DNA from: Stomorhina lunata
Taxonomy: Eukaryota; Arthropoda; Insecta; Diptera; Rhiniidae
Direction of reading: 5' to 3'
NCBI GenBank assembly: GCA_933228675.1
Contig: OW121740.1
Span: 126,677,630-126,741,629, forward strand
DNA length: 64,000 nt
In this document: positions 11,276 to 22,141 of the stretch, in pieces
Numbering within the stretch: position 1 is the stretch's first letter
How the letters are laid out: each line of letters starts with the position of its first letter
The notes under the pieces: generated by a model
What the model was told of the DNA's origin: nothing
What the model saw: the letters and a program-made list of their open reading frames with translations, nothing else
Database searches by the model: none
Translations under genes and position numbers: made by a program

Positions 11276-13215
11276 AGGAGTAGGCAGCCCATACCACCAG
11301 AAGCCGATGAATGTTTTAATTTTCTTAAATATCACGATCATTAGTAAAACTCGTGAAAATGAGTATCAAAATCATTCATTTGGAATTTGCATGTTAACAA
11401 AGTTGGTTCATGCCACGTTGCTAAGGAAAAAACAAAAGAGAAAAGAAACAAATCAAAATCCAATTTATAGCAACAAAATACATGGTTCGAGAGAACCAAA
11501 AATATAATCTCGAACATTGTTGCCACGACACTATTATTTTGAAAACATTGGGAATAATTTTGTAAACATATGGGAATATTTTTGTAAATATTGGAAATAT
11601 TTTTAAAACAGAAATAAATTCTAATATTAATTAAAAAAATTATATTTTATAGAAAATTTGTGTTTAAAAATATTCTTCTGTAAAAGTTTTCGATAAAAAT
11701 ATTTTGATATCAAAAAATGTTCAAATCTTCTACAGAATTTTTGATAAACAAATTTTCTATGGAAGATTTAAAAATTTGTTGATATAAAAATATTGTGATC
11801 TAAATTTTTTACAGAAAAATATTTTTAAATTAAATTTTCTATAGAAACGTTTTCGTAAGAAAATTCTCTATAAAAAAATTTTTGATAAAAAAATTTTTTA
11901 TAGAAAAATTTTTGATAAAAAAAATGTAGAAACATTTTTGTACGAAAATTTTCTATAGACAAATTTTTGATAGAAAAATTTTTGATAAAAAAAATGTTTT
12001 CTACATTTTTTTTTATCAAAAACTTTTTTTTTTTAATAGAAACATTTTTGTAAGAAAATTTTCTATAGAAAAATTTTTGATAAAAAAATTTTCTATAGAA
12101 AAATTTTTGATAAAAAAATTTTCTATAGAAAAATTTTTGATAAAAAAAATTTCTATAGAAAAATTTTTGATAAAAAAATTTTCTATAGAAAAATTTTTGA
12201 TAAAAAAAATTTCTATAGAAAAATTTTTGATAAAAAAATTTTCTATAGAAAAATTTTTGATAAAAAAATTTTCTATAGAAAAATTTTTGATAAAAAAAAT
12301 TTCTATAGAAAAATTTTTGATAAAAAAATTTTCTATAGAAAAATTTTTGATAAAAAAATTTTCTATAGAAAAATTTTTGATAAAAAAAATTTCTATAGAA
12401 AAATTTTTGATAAAAAAATTTTCTATAGAAAAATTTTTGATAAAAAAAAATTTCTATAGAAAAATTTTTGATAAAAAAATTTTCTATAGAAAAATTTTTG
12501 ATAAAAAAATTTTCTATAGAAAAAAATTTTTTATAGAAACATTTTTAATAAAAATATTTTTCTTTGAAAAATTGTTCGATAAAAACTATATTTTATAGAA
12601 AATTTGTCAATAAAAATATTTTTATACAAAAAAATTTTCAAACCTTCTCTTAATTTTGGATAAAAAAAATTTTATATAGAAGATTTAAAAATTTTTTGGA
12701 TTAAAAATATTTTGATCGAACATTTTTACAGAAAAATAATTTTAAATTCAATTTTCTGTAGGAACATTTTTGTATGAAAATTTTCTATAGAAACATTTTT
12801 GATAAAAAAAATTTCTATAGAAAAATTTTTGATAAAAAAAATTTCTATAGAAAAATTTTTGATAAAAAAATTTTCTATAGAAAAATTTTTGATAAAAAAA
12901 TTTCTATAGAAAAATTTTTGATAAAAAAATTTCTATAGAAAAATTTTTGATAAAAAAAATTTCTATAGAAAAATTTTTGATAAAAAAATTTTCTATAGAA
13001 AAATTTTTAATAAAAAAAATTTTTCTATAGAAAAATTTTTAATAAAAAAATTTTCTATAGAAAAATTTTTAATTAAAAAATTTTCTATAGAAAACTTTTT
13101 CTTTTTAAAACATAAGAACTACACATTGAACATAAAACCCTATTTTAGTTAAAAGTATAAAAACGACAACACTGCCAACTATTTTTTTTGTGCTGTTCTT
13201 TTTGCACCGACCCGT
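11276..13215 (+). repeat. satellite-bearing dispersed repeat, copy L (30-bp units)
   Basis: It starts AGGAGTAGGCAGCCCATACCACCAG, then about 350 bp of conserved flank (11276-11630), then two blocks of 30-bp satellite. It ends with AACTACACATTGAA..TTGCACCGACCCGT (13100-13215). The flank recurs at 16398 (same orientation). The same flank, a satellite block and the CCGACCCGT end recur inverted at 14754-15525. The consistent order shows one mobile or duplicated unit rather than random satellite. The 30-bp period keeps long reading frames open, but these are low-complexity artefacts. Confidence 0.75.
12040..12535 (+). repeat. 30-bp satellite, main block
   Basis: Near-identical units of TTTTCTATAGAAAAATTTTTGATAAAAAAA, exactly 30 bp apart, occur about 16 times. 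Each unit contains the perfect dyad TTTTTCTATAGAAAAA or its one-T-shorter form. A second block at 12790-13100 is preceded by the same ~200-bp non-repetitive segment that precedes the first (11640-11850 versus 12580-12790), giving a higher-order period of about 940 bp. Confidence 0.9.
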
Positions 13216-13324
13216 GGTCATCATCCCCAAAAGTTTTACCGCTTAAGAAGTCCTGCATAAACACGAAATAAATAGTCTAAAGGAGCAAGGACAGGGCCAT
13301 ATGGTGGATGCATAAATAGTATCC

Positions 13325-13706
13325 AGCCAAGCTTTCTTACTTACGTACCTTAATGGCCTATATTTATAACCTGCTTAGGTCAAAGACCGGGCATATTTAA
13401 GAATTCAATAACTCTTAAGATAAATGCACTTGATTAATTAAACTTTGCACAGATTAATATTTTATAAATATGAACCAATAACCAAAATTTGGTAACAATC
13501 GGTCCACAATTGACCCTACCTCCCATATTAAGCCCTTAGCCGGAAATGATATAAATCTCGAAATTTTGAAAAAATAGCACATATTATATGTATGTATGTC
13601 TCTAAGACTTAAGGAAAACTTGTTTAATTGTTGGTCCATATTTGACCTTAGTAGTGAAGGATATTATATAGTCGGTCTTGACCGACTATAGCTTTTCTTA
13701 CTTGTT
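13325..13706 (+). mobile_element. DINE-1-like element, subfamily 1b, 5'-truncated
   Basis: From AACTTTGCACAGATTAATATTTT it follows the subfamily-1b sequence to the full terminus GGTCTTGACCGACTATAGCTTTTCTTACTTGTTC. The left part is lost. It lies immediately downstream (in lectin orientation) of lectin gene A. Confidence 0.65.
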
Positions 13707-13845
13707 CTCTGTTAAATTCCTATTTTTAGAGCTAAAGATGTAATTTTCAATATTTTCTTGACAAAAAAAATATACTATTTTAATTTGACGAGGATTTAGT
13801 CCACTTGAGTAATAAATGCAACATATATATATTTTATTCACTTCA

Positions 13846-14451
13846 TCATGTTTTCTGATAATTATAGAAATTTATATTATACTTAGGTTTTTCATTACCC
13901 TTACAATATTTATCACATGAATTATCCTTAAATTCACAAATAAAACCAAATTTCTTGGTGCATGTATTATCGTTCCATTCCAAATTAGCCGTATAAATTT
14001 GAACACAAAACTCTGTGTTGGCAGCATTATCAGGATTATTCTTGACCCATGCCGTAAAAGTAAATTCCTCCCCTGTTGACATCCACGTAAACTGACGCTT
14101 TGCAGTCACAGCATAACCACTCATCCATAAGATCGGTTTTTTTCCTATGCCAAAATTTTTGTGTATCATATCAACAACGTCATCCCATTTCACTTTCGAG
14201 TCCACCGCCAATAGAGACATGTCCATGCGGGCACATTTTGCATAGGACTCAAACCAGTCGTACTAAATTTTTAGGTTTACAAGAAATAGTATTTAAAAAG
14301 AATTTTTTCCATTAACAACTTTTAGTCTTACCTTGTATTCGTGCTCTATGTAAAAGGTTTTATTTCTGCCAGAAGTAAATAATTTTTCGGGTGTTATGGA
14401 AATTACCCGATAAGGAGCCAAAAATATTAATACGTAAAATAAAACTTTCAT
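13846..14451 (-). CDS. secreted C-type lectin A (two exons)
   Basis: Exon 1 is 14332-14451 (start ATG at 14451, 40 codons). It encodes a hydrophobic signal peptide (about residues 1-18, MKVLFYVLIFLAPYRVIS) and ends AAG|GTAAGA. The intron is 69 bp (14263-14331) and ends TTTAG. Exon 2 (13846-14262) opens with YDWFESYAKC and gives a 178-residue protein. The CTLD spans about residues 41-150 with four framework cysteines, NPD at about 116-118 and WND at 136-138. The WND and an acidic P-D pair suggest calcium-dependent sugar binding, but NPD replaces the usual EPN or QPD, so specificity is unclear. Two further cysteines follow in the short tail. A minus-strand AATAAA lies 8 bp past the stop (13833-13838), implying a very short 3' UTR. 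Probably an immune or reproductive-fluid lectin by analogy with other flies; that role is inference. Confidence 0.9.
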
Positions 14452-14638
14452 CTTTGATGGATTATTTGGAAATGACGAGTTTATTTAAAAAAATTTTTAA
14501 ATAACATAATATTGTTTTTTTTTTTTAAAGCTTATCAAATGAATAAATAAGTTTTACTATTACTTAAACGAACACTACAAAGTTACTAATTTAATTTGTA
14601 TACCCACTATCAAAAAGAATAGGGGGTTTACAAATGGA

Positions 14639-15902
14639 TCGATTGTGTATTGTAATAACTCAACTTTAATTAAGTTGCCAATTGCCTAAATAACATTACG
14701 TATGGCAACTGATAAACGATAGCAGAAACTCAGTTGCCTTGTCACTTATTAAAACGGGTCGGCGCAAAGAGAACAGAACCAAAAAATAGTCGACAGAGTT
14801 GCCGTTTTTTATACATTAAACTAAAATAGGTTTTTTTTCAATGTGTAGTTCCCACGTTTTTCAATAAAAAAGTTTTCTACTTCTTTTTTTTACATTTTTA
14901 TCAAAAATTTTTCCTTAGAAAATTTTTTTATCAACAATTTTTCTTTAGAAAATTTTTTTTCCAAAAAGAAGTGTATTTGCATTTGATCCCAAACCTGCTT
15001 TTTTATCAAAAATTTTTGTATAGAAAATTTTTTTATCAAAAATTTTTGTATAGAAAATTTTTTTATCAAAAATTTTTTTTATTAATAATTTTTCTATAGA
15101 AAATTTTTTTATAAAAAATTTTTTTTATCAAATTTTTTATAAAATTTTTTTTTATAAAATTTTTCTATAGAAGATTTGAAAATTTTTTGATATAAACATA
15201 TTTTTATTAAACATTTTTCTATAGAAAACTTTTTGCATCGAAAATATCTAAATAAATATAAAAATCTTAAATTGTTTAATATTAGAATTTATTTCTGTTT
15301 TGAAAGATATTCCCAAAATTATTCAAAATGTTTACAAAAATAATAATAATCGTGGCAACAATGTTCGAGATTATATTTCTTTGTTCTCTCGAACCATGTA
15401 TTTTGTTGCTATAAATTCCAAATGAATGATTTTAATACTCATTTTCACGAGTTTTACTAATGATCGTGGTATTTACGAAAATAAAAAAAAAAATATCATC
15501 GGCTTCTGGTGGTATGGCCTGTTTATTAATCATATTGTCGATTGCAGCAAGAGTCAAATCATATTGTCAGTTATAGGTTATTTCATCAACCGAGAATTTG
15601 TAGTTGCTGTGTTTTTTTTTAAGAAAAAAAATGGAAAATGCTTGGAATTTTTTTTATCAGAACAATTTTTTAGAATCATCGATAACGTATATCAAGATTG
15701 AAATCATTTCCATGGAACGTCTGGAAACTTTCCCACTTTTTTTCATTAAAATTTTTTTTACAATTTTTCTTCTTTTTCTTAGTTGCCAGTCACAATTTTC
15801 GATAACTTTAAACAACTGACATGAGTTGCCATAAGCAATACAATTTTTTTTTACTGGTTGTGTTGAAAAAGCAACTAAAATTCGGTTGCAATACACAATC
15901 GA
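14639..15902. mobile_element. TIR-bounded element carrying the inverted satellite copy R
   Basis: Both ends start with the 14-bp inverted repeat TCGATTGTGTATTG (14639 inward; complement at 15889-15902), with weaker similarity continuing inward (AACTTTAATTAAGTTGCC versus AATTTTAGTTGC). AGTTGCC motifs recur inside. It contains copy R of the satellite-bearing repeat (14754-15525) in the opposite direction to copy L. No transposase and no clear target duplication are seen. It could be a non-autonomous DNA transposon that picked up satellite DNA. Confidence 0.6.
14880..15230 (-). repeat. 30-bp-type satellite, inverted block
   Basis: Units of TTTTTTATCAAAAATTTTT and CTATAGAAAATTT type are the reverse complement of the array at 12.0-13.1 kb, but more degenerate. 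At 14963-14998 the array is interrupted by AAAAAGAAGTGTATTTGCATTTGATCCC..CCTG, one short arm fragment of the hairpin found at 27024-27249. Confidence 0.75.
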
Positions 15903-15949
15903 GTCATAAGATTGTCATTAAAACTGTATTTGAATCCTTATAAAATTCT

Positions 15950-15992
15950 AAGACGAACGAGCGATATCCTTCCGTCTGTCTGTCTGTCTGAC

Positions 15993-16033
<41 letters not shown>

Positions 16034-16395
16034 GTCTGTCTATCCGCCTGTCTGTTTGTCTGTCTATCTGTCTGAAGGCACGATGGCCTGAACGGAAAGA
16101 GCTAGGCAACAAAATTTGGCAAGAATATATCTAATTTCTTAAAAATGTTGGGCAAAATCGGTTCAATATTGACTATAGCACCCACTTAAACAACTTACGG
16201 ACGCAGAAAAACTACTAACACGAAGGGGGTTTCTGTCCGTCCGTCTGTCTGTTTGTTAGTTGAAAGCATGATAGCTCCTTAACCAAAAGATCTAAAGCAA
16301 TAACATTTTACAACAGTATTTCTGATTTCTTGAAAATGTTTTGTATTGAGTTTTGTAATTGGGCGAAATCGGTTTAGATTATGGCTCCCATATAA
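15950..16395 (+). repeat. DINE-like remnant with (TCTG)n microsatellite
   Basis: AACGAGCGATATCCTTCCG leads into about 100 bp of GTCTGTCTG (15972-16072). Then come TTGGGCAAAATCGGTTCAATATTGACTATAGC and a second short CCGTCCGTCTGTCTG run near 16235. The order of a gATATCC..CCGTCTG core followed by AAATCGGTT..GCTCCCATAT is that of DINE-like elements, but termini are missing. Confidence 0.5.
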
Positions 16396-16920
16396 AAAGG
16401 AGTAGACAGCCTATACCACCAGTAGCCGATGAATTCTTTATAATTTTCGTAAATACCACGATCACTAATAAAACTAGTGAAAATGAGTATTAAAATCATT
16501 CAGTTGGAATGTGGATGTTAACTGAGTTGGTTGGTTCGAGAGAGACATTGGGAATATTTTTGTAAATATTGGGAATATTTTTCAAAACAGAAATAAATTC
16601 TAATATTAAACAATTTTAGATTTTTATATTTTTTTAGATATTTTCGATCCAAAAATTTTTTATAGGAAAATTTTTTTATAAAAATATTTTTCTTTGTTAA
16701 ATTGTTCGATACAAATTACATTTTATAGAAAATTTTTCGAAAAAAATATTTTTTTTGTAAAAATTTTCGATTAAAATATTTTTATATCAAAAGAATTTTC
16801 AAATTTTCTATAGAACAATTTTTGATAAAAAAAATTTTCTATAGAACAATTTTGGATAAAAAAAAATTCTATATAAAAATTTCTTTGATAAAAAAAATTT
16901 CCACAGAAACATATATTTAT
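16396..16920 (+). repeat. satellite-bearing dispersed repeat, third partial copy
   Basis: AGGAGTAGACAGCCTATACC starts a third copy of the flank seen at 11276. It runs through GAAATAAATTCTAATATTAA and ends in a few degenerate CTATAGAACAATTTTTGATAAAA units. Internal deletions are evident: the segment around ACATGGTTCGAGAGAACC is shortened. Confidence 0.7.
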
Positions 16921-16952
16921 GTTTTTCGATTTGTACAAAAAAAAAAATTATA

Positions 16953-17285
16953 CACTGCGTTTCACTTGAATAGAACACCGTACCCATTGAAGTTATCAAC
17001 GTTATATCCTTGCAAATAGTTACATACTCGAGGTGTGCAACTTGGGTCCACACTTAAGCCCACAGTGATACATATACGTCCCTAAACATTGCTCTTCATT
17101 GTACTCGGAGGATCTTAACCCTCTCCGACTGACGTGTAGTCTAGCAAACGGATCTTGGAAGATATAAGCCTTATAAATCGTGTCTGTTAATCTAGTCTCT
17201 GGAAGCCATAATCCATCGAAATATTTTTTGTATTATATTAATTGCTATCAATATATACGGTGTGCTATTCAAGTGAAGCGAAGTA
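16953..17285. mobile_element. Tc1-like MITE (333 bp, TA target)
   Basis: The ends are imperfect inverted repeats of about 30 bp: CACTGCGTTTCACTTGAATAG at the left, and the complement TACTTCGCTTCACTTGAATAG at the right. Each continues into ACACCGTA. TA flanks both sides (16951-16952 and 17286-17287). The interior has no ORF. Size, TIR and TA duplication fit a non-autonomous Tc1/mariner element. Confidence 0.75.
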
Positions 17286-17339
17286 TATTATACATAGACT
17301 TTTCCTTATCATTGCGAATATTGTTATCAAATGCATAAA

Positions 17340-17600
17340 TAAAAAAACACTTGTATGCCAAACCTAGCAAGCCCACATAACTCTTGTTCGTCTACAAAGC
17401 CGGGATTGCCATCGGCAGATATAAAGGGTCGTTTATTAAGTGCTTCCATTCTTAAAATTTAAATAAAAAACAATTGACAAATTCACTGGGTAAACATCTG
17501 GAATTCAAAAATTGTCATGGCTTTGCCACCTTTATCAAAGGTGTCAAATTTCTCTCTTAAATCGGTTTTCGCAAACACAACACAAATTTTGTTAAAAACC
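17340..17600 (-). pseudogene. possible EF-hand-like coding relic
   Basis: On the minus strand an ATG near 17600 opens a short frame containing LREKFDTFDKGGKAMTIF, which resembles the start of an EF-hand. After a stop, a second frame near 17450-17350 reads RPFISADGNPGFVDEQEL, again EF-hand-like but with one extra residue in the loop. Both are under 45 codons. The resemblance is weak and could be chance. Confidence 0.2.
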
Positions 17601-17929
17601 ATAATATTATTTAAAATTGGTTTTTTCAGATAGGTTTCATATAGGTAACTTTAACCTATTGAGAGACCCTTTGTCTATATCTATATAAATTTAGGTTTTT
17701 CTAATTTATATACATATTTATATATTTATGTAATACATTTGTATATATTACCAATTCAGTAGTATCGACGTCATAATTATGCTTAACTCTGAGGCAATCG
17801 ATTATATTATTGAGAATTTTAATTATTATAACCCAACAAACAACATATAAGAATGGTAAAGTTCGAAAAGTTCACGTCTCCATTTTTTTAACATATATAT
17901 ATACATCATATATGTATATATATATGTTA
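17600..17929. other. AT-rich stretch with (TA)n runs
   Basis: TATATA-rich sequence (17690-17740) and a palindromic ATATATATATACATCATATATGTATATATATAT segment near 17890-17930 precede the satellite. No gene was seen. Confidence 0.4.
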
Positions 17930-18146
17930 AAAAAAAAATTACCAACGACAAATTTTCATCAAAATTTTACGAAAGACATATTTCGATCAAAATTTTACCA
18001 AATACATGTTTTGATCAAAAATTATTAAAGACATATTTCGATCAAAATTTTACCAAATATAAATTTTGATCAAAATTTTACTAAAGACAAATTTTGCTTA
18101 AAATTTTCACTAAAGACAAATTTTGATCAAAATTTTTTCTAAAGAC

Positions 18147-18335
18147 AAAATTTTGATCAAAATTTGTCTTTAGTAAAAATTTTGATAAAAATTTGTCTTT
18201 AGTAAAAATTTTGATCAAAATTTGTCTTTCGTAAAAATTTTGATCAATATTTGTCTTTAGTAAAAATTTTGATCAAAAATTGTCTTTAGTAAAAATTTTG
18301 AACAAAATTTGTCTTAAGTAAAAATTTTGATCAAA
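18147..18335 (-). repeat. inverted block inside the 29-bp satellite
   Basis: Here the units read AAAATTTGTCTTTAGTAAAAATTTTGATC, the reverse complement of the surrounding units. Both switch points lie at the TTTTGATCAAAA dyad. Confidence 0.85.
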
Positions 18336-19792
18336 ATTTTTACTAAAGACAAATTTTTATCAAAATTTTTACTAAAGACAAATTTTGATCAAAATTTTTA
18401 CTAAAGACAAATTTTGATCAAAATTTTTACTAAAGACAAATTTTGATCAAAATTTTTTCTAAAGACAAATTTTGATCAAAATTTTAGCTAAAGACAAATT
18501 TTGACCAAAATCTTTACTAAAGACAAATTTTGACTAAAATTTTTATTAAAGACAAATTTTGATCAAAATTTTTACTAAAGACAAATTTTGCTTAAAATTT
18601 TCACTAAAGACAAATTTTGATCAAAATTTTTTCTAAAGACAAATTTTGATCAAAATTTTTACTAAAGACAAATTTTGATCAAAATTTTTACTAAAGACAA
18701 ATTTTGATCAAAATTTTTACTAAAGACAAATTTTGATCAAAATTTTTACTAAAGACAAATTTTGATCAAAATTTTTACTAAAGACAATTTTTGATCAAAA
18801 TTTTTACTAAAGACAAATTTTGATCAAAATTTTTACTAAAGACAAATTTTGATCAAAATTTTTACCAAAGACAAATTTTGATCAAAATTTTTACTAAAGA
18901 CAAATTTTGACTAAAATTTTTACTAAAGACAAATTTTGATCAAAATTTTTATTTAAGACAAATTTTGATCAAAATTTTTAGGAAAGACAAATTTTGATCA
19001 AAATTTTTACTAAAGACAAATTTTGATCACAATTTTTACTAAAGACAAATTTTGATCAAAATTTTTACTAAAGACAAATTTTGATCAAAATTTTTACTTA
19101 AGACAAATTTTGATCAAAACTTTTGCTAAAGACATTTTTTGATCAAAATTTTTACTAAAGACAAATTTCGATCAAAATTTTTACTAAAGACAAATTTTTA
19201 TCAAAATTTTTACTAAAGACAAATTTTGATCAAAATTTTTACGAAAGACAAATTTTGATCAAAATTTTTACTAAAGACAATTTTTGATCAAAATTTTTAC
19301 TAAAGACAATTTTTGATCAAAATTTTTACTAAAGACAAATTTTGATCCAAATTTTTACTAAAGACAATTTTTGATCAAAATTTTTTCAAAAGACAAGTTT
19401 TGATCAAAATTTTTACTAAAGACAAATTTTGATCAAAATATTTACTTAAGACAAATTTTGATCAAAATTTTTACCAAAGACAAATTTTGATCAAAATTTT
19501 TGCTAAAGACAATTTTTGATCAAAATTTTTACTAAAGACAAATTTTGATCAAAATTTTTACGAAAAACAAATTTTGACTAAAATTTTTACTAAAGACAAA
19601 TTTTGATCAAAATTTTTACTAAAGACAAATTTTGATAAAAATTTTTACTTAAGACAAATTTTGATCAAAATTTTTATTAAAGACAAATTTTTATCAAAAT
19701 TTTTACGAAAGACAAATTTTGATCAAAATTTTTACTAAAGACAAATTTTTATCAAAATTTTTACTAAAGACAAATTTTGATCCAAATATTCT

Positions 19793-19838
19793 TCTTCTCC
19801 TGTTTCCTTGACTCCCAGTGGAGCATAGGGCCTCAAAA
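19793..19838 (+). repeat. LINE-derived insert within the satellite
   Basis: CTCCTGTTTCCTTGACTCCCAGTGGAGCATAGGGCCTCA is nearly identical to CTTCTGTTATCCTTGACTCCCAGTGGAGTATAGAGCCTC at about 8547-8586. It also matches the complement near 7995-8025. It is unlike the flanking satellite. Confidence 0.8.
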
Positions 19839-20285
19839 TATTAACACAAAATTTGATCAAAATATTATTAAGAAAAAAGAAAAAAAATTTATTGAAATTT
19901 TTACTATAGACAGATTTTGATCAAAATTTTTTTCTAAATACAATTTTGCTCAAAATTTTTATTAAAAACATTTTTTTAAAGACAAGTCTTAAACCAAATT
20001 GTTACAAAAGACAATATTTGATCAAAATTTTTACAAAATACAATTTTTGTTAAAAATTTTTACTAGAGACTAGTTTAATCAAAATTTTACTAAAGATAAA
20101 TTTTGATCAAAACTTTTACCAAAGACACCTATTGATCAAATTTTTTACCAAAGATAATTTTTGATCAAAATTCTACTAAAAACAAGTTTTGATCCAAATT
20201 TTTACTAAAGACAGATCAAATGTTTTATTAGAGATCAATTTTGTTCAAAATTTTACTTATGACAAATTTTTACTTATAAAAATGT

Positions 20286-20617
20286 CTGGTTCCAATTATG
20301 AAAAATTTTTACTTATGAAACTGTCTGTTTCTAATGTCTCCAAGTGGTCCCATGGGTACTACCTAGTCAATAGTTCACTAGTTTACTGGTGTATTTCCTA
20401 TGACAAGCCTATATAAAATGTCAACAGAATATAAGATGAGCAGGGGTATATAAGGTCAGTAGTACTGGTGCCAAGGTCAATAGTGAGTCAATACTAATTC
20501 ACTGTTGACATTTCCTACAGGGAATATAATAGTATTGATATATTTTAGTAACTTTGATTTCTAAAGAAGATTTTTAATAAAAGTTTATAAATTAATATGT
20601 TTTTTTTTCAAAAAGTG
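20286..20617. other. non-coding spacer
   Basis: It contains short direct repeats around CAATAGTTCACTAG / GTCAATAGTGAGTCAATACTAATTCACTG. No gene or element end was recognised. Confidence 0.4.
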
Positions 20618-21165
20618 TTATAGTTGGTCAAGCCCGACCATACGATACCCTTCACCACTAAGGTCAAAGGTGTTCTTTTTCCTGTATAAAAACAAATTGA
20701 TATTTGATAAATTTTGCCATCATACAAGCAATTTCTCAAAACTTATATATTTATAAGCTGTTTATCTGATTTGGACTTATATGAGAGCTAGGGTCATATG
20801 TGGACCGATTATGTCGAAATTTGGCAAGTTGGTTACAGTTGATTTACAAAAATCATGCATGCAAAAAATAAACTTAAAATTTTCAGATTTACGAGCTTTT
20901 TAGTGATTTTTGTCTCATTTAGTGCGTTTTGATAGAAGAGTTTGTATGGGAGCTATGGTCAAATCTGAGCCGATTTCAACGAAATTTGGTATATTGATTT
21001 TGGTTTATATAAGAAGTATTTTTTTTTTTAAATTTCATGAGAAAATATTAATATTTGTGGCCAAAATATCAATTCCGGGAAGTGGAAACTATGGGAGGTA
21101 CCATAAATAATGGACCGATTTTGACGAATTTTTATATCCATGGTCCCACTGGTCAAATAATTATC
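20618..21165 (-). mobile_element. DINE-1-like element, family 1, minus copy, truncated
   Basis: It starts with the terminal hairpin GTTGGTCAAGCCCGACCATACGATACCCTTCACCACTAAG and runs to GACCGATTTTGACGAATTT..CCATGGTCCCACTGG, where it stops before the core. A complete plus-strand copy begins four bases later. Confidence 0.75.
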
Positions 21166-21168
21166 TGT

Positions 21169-21915
21169 TACCCTTCACCACTATGCGTGGAAAGGGTATT
21201 ATAAGTTTGTGCTGATGTATGTAACGCAAAGAAATATTTGTCTTAGTATACCAATAGGCTTAGAATCACTTTCCGAGTCGATTAAGCGATGTCAGCCCGT
21301 CCGTCCATCCGTCTAGCTGGACGGCTGGCTGTCTGGACCCCCATGAAAACGATGTTATCAAAGTACAGGTCGCAATTCTAAAGATATTTTGATGAAATTC
21401 GGCACAGATAATTTTTTTGACCATGGCTATTGAAATTTGTCAAAATCGGTCCAGTATTTATGGTACCTCTCATAGGTCCCATTTCCCGGAATTGATATAT
21501 TGGCCACAAATATCAATATTTTATTTCGTTAAAATCGGTCCACATTTGACCATAGCTCCCATACAAACTCTTTTGTCAAAACGCGTGCACTAAAAGAGAC
21601 ACAAAATCACTAAAACGCTCATAAATCTGAAGATAAAGAGAATTTGAGTTTATTTTTTTCATACATAATTTTTGTAAAAACCTAAATCAATTTGCCATAT
21701 TTCGAGATAATCGGTCCACATTTTACTCTGGCTTTCATATAAGTCCAAATGACGGATACTACTTAAATATATAAGTTTTGGGAAAATGTTTGTATGATGG
21801 AAAAATTTAGCAAATATTTGTCTTTATGCAGGAAAAAGAACACCTTTGACCTTAACGGTGAACGGTATCGTATGGTAGGGCTTGACCGACTATAGCACTT
21901 TTATACTTGTTTTTG
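21169..21915 (+). mobile_element. DINE-1-like element, family 1, near full length
   Basis: The left palindrome ACCCTTCACCACTATGCGTGGAAAGGGTAT is followed by GTTTGTGCTGATGTATG, GAGTCGATTAAGCGATGTC, CCGTCCGTCCATCCGTC and CATTTGACCATAGCTCCCATAC. It ends with GTAGGGCTTGACCGACTATAGCACTTTTATACTTG. It lies about 230 bp upstream of lectin gene B. Confidence 0.8.
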
Positions 21916-22141
21916 AAAGGAATGAGTTTTATTTAACATAATGCAACTACAAATTTTGTTCGAAACACTCTTTGTATGTATATAACGTTTTTCTTGTTTC
22001 GATTTGGTTTTGCTTATTTTTTTTTTGCTGGGATATTTTTTCTTCAAATGCATTAAGTTACATTATTTTCCAACATTAGATTTCGCTTCAAAAATAATTA
22101 GCATTTCGTATCAGACAGTTTATCTTAAGAGCAAATATAAA

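Larger units (their letters stand above)
17935..20285. repeat. 29-bp satellite array
   Basis: About 80 units of GACAAATTTTGATCAAAATTTTTACTAAA recur every 29 bp, degenerating at both edges. Each unit has the perfect dyad TTTTGATCAAAA. Units at about 18147-18335 run in the opposite direction. A 45-bp LINE-derived block (19793-19838) interrupts the array. There are no long frames. Confidence 0.92.

Noticed and set aside
12077..12598. 173-codon open frame of repeated KFSIEKFLIKK
   Set aside because: Produced by the 30-bp satellite, whose length is divisible by three. Lysine/isoleucine low complexity, no start context, no homology.
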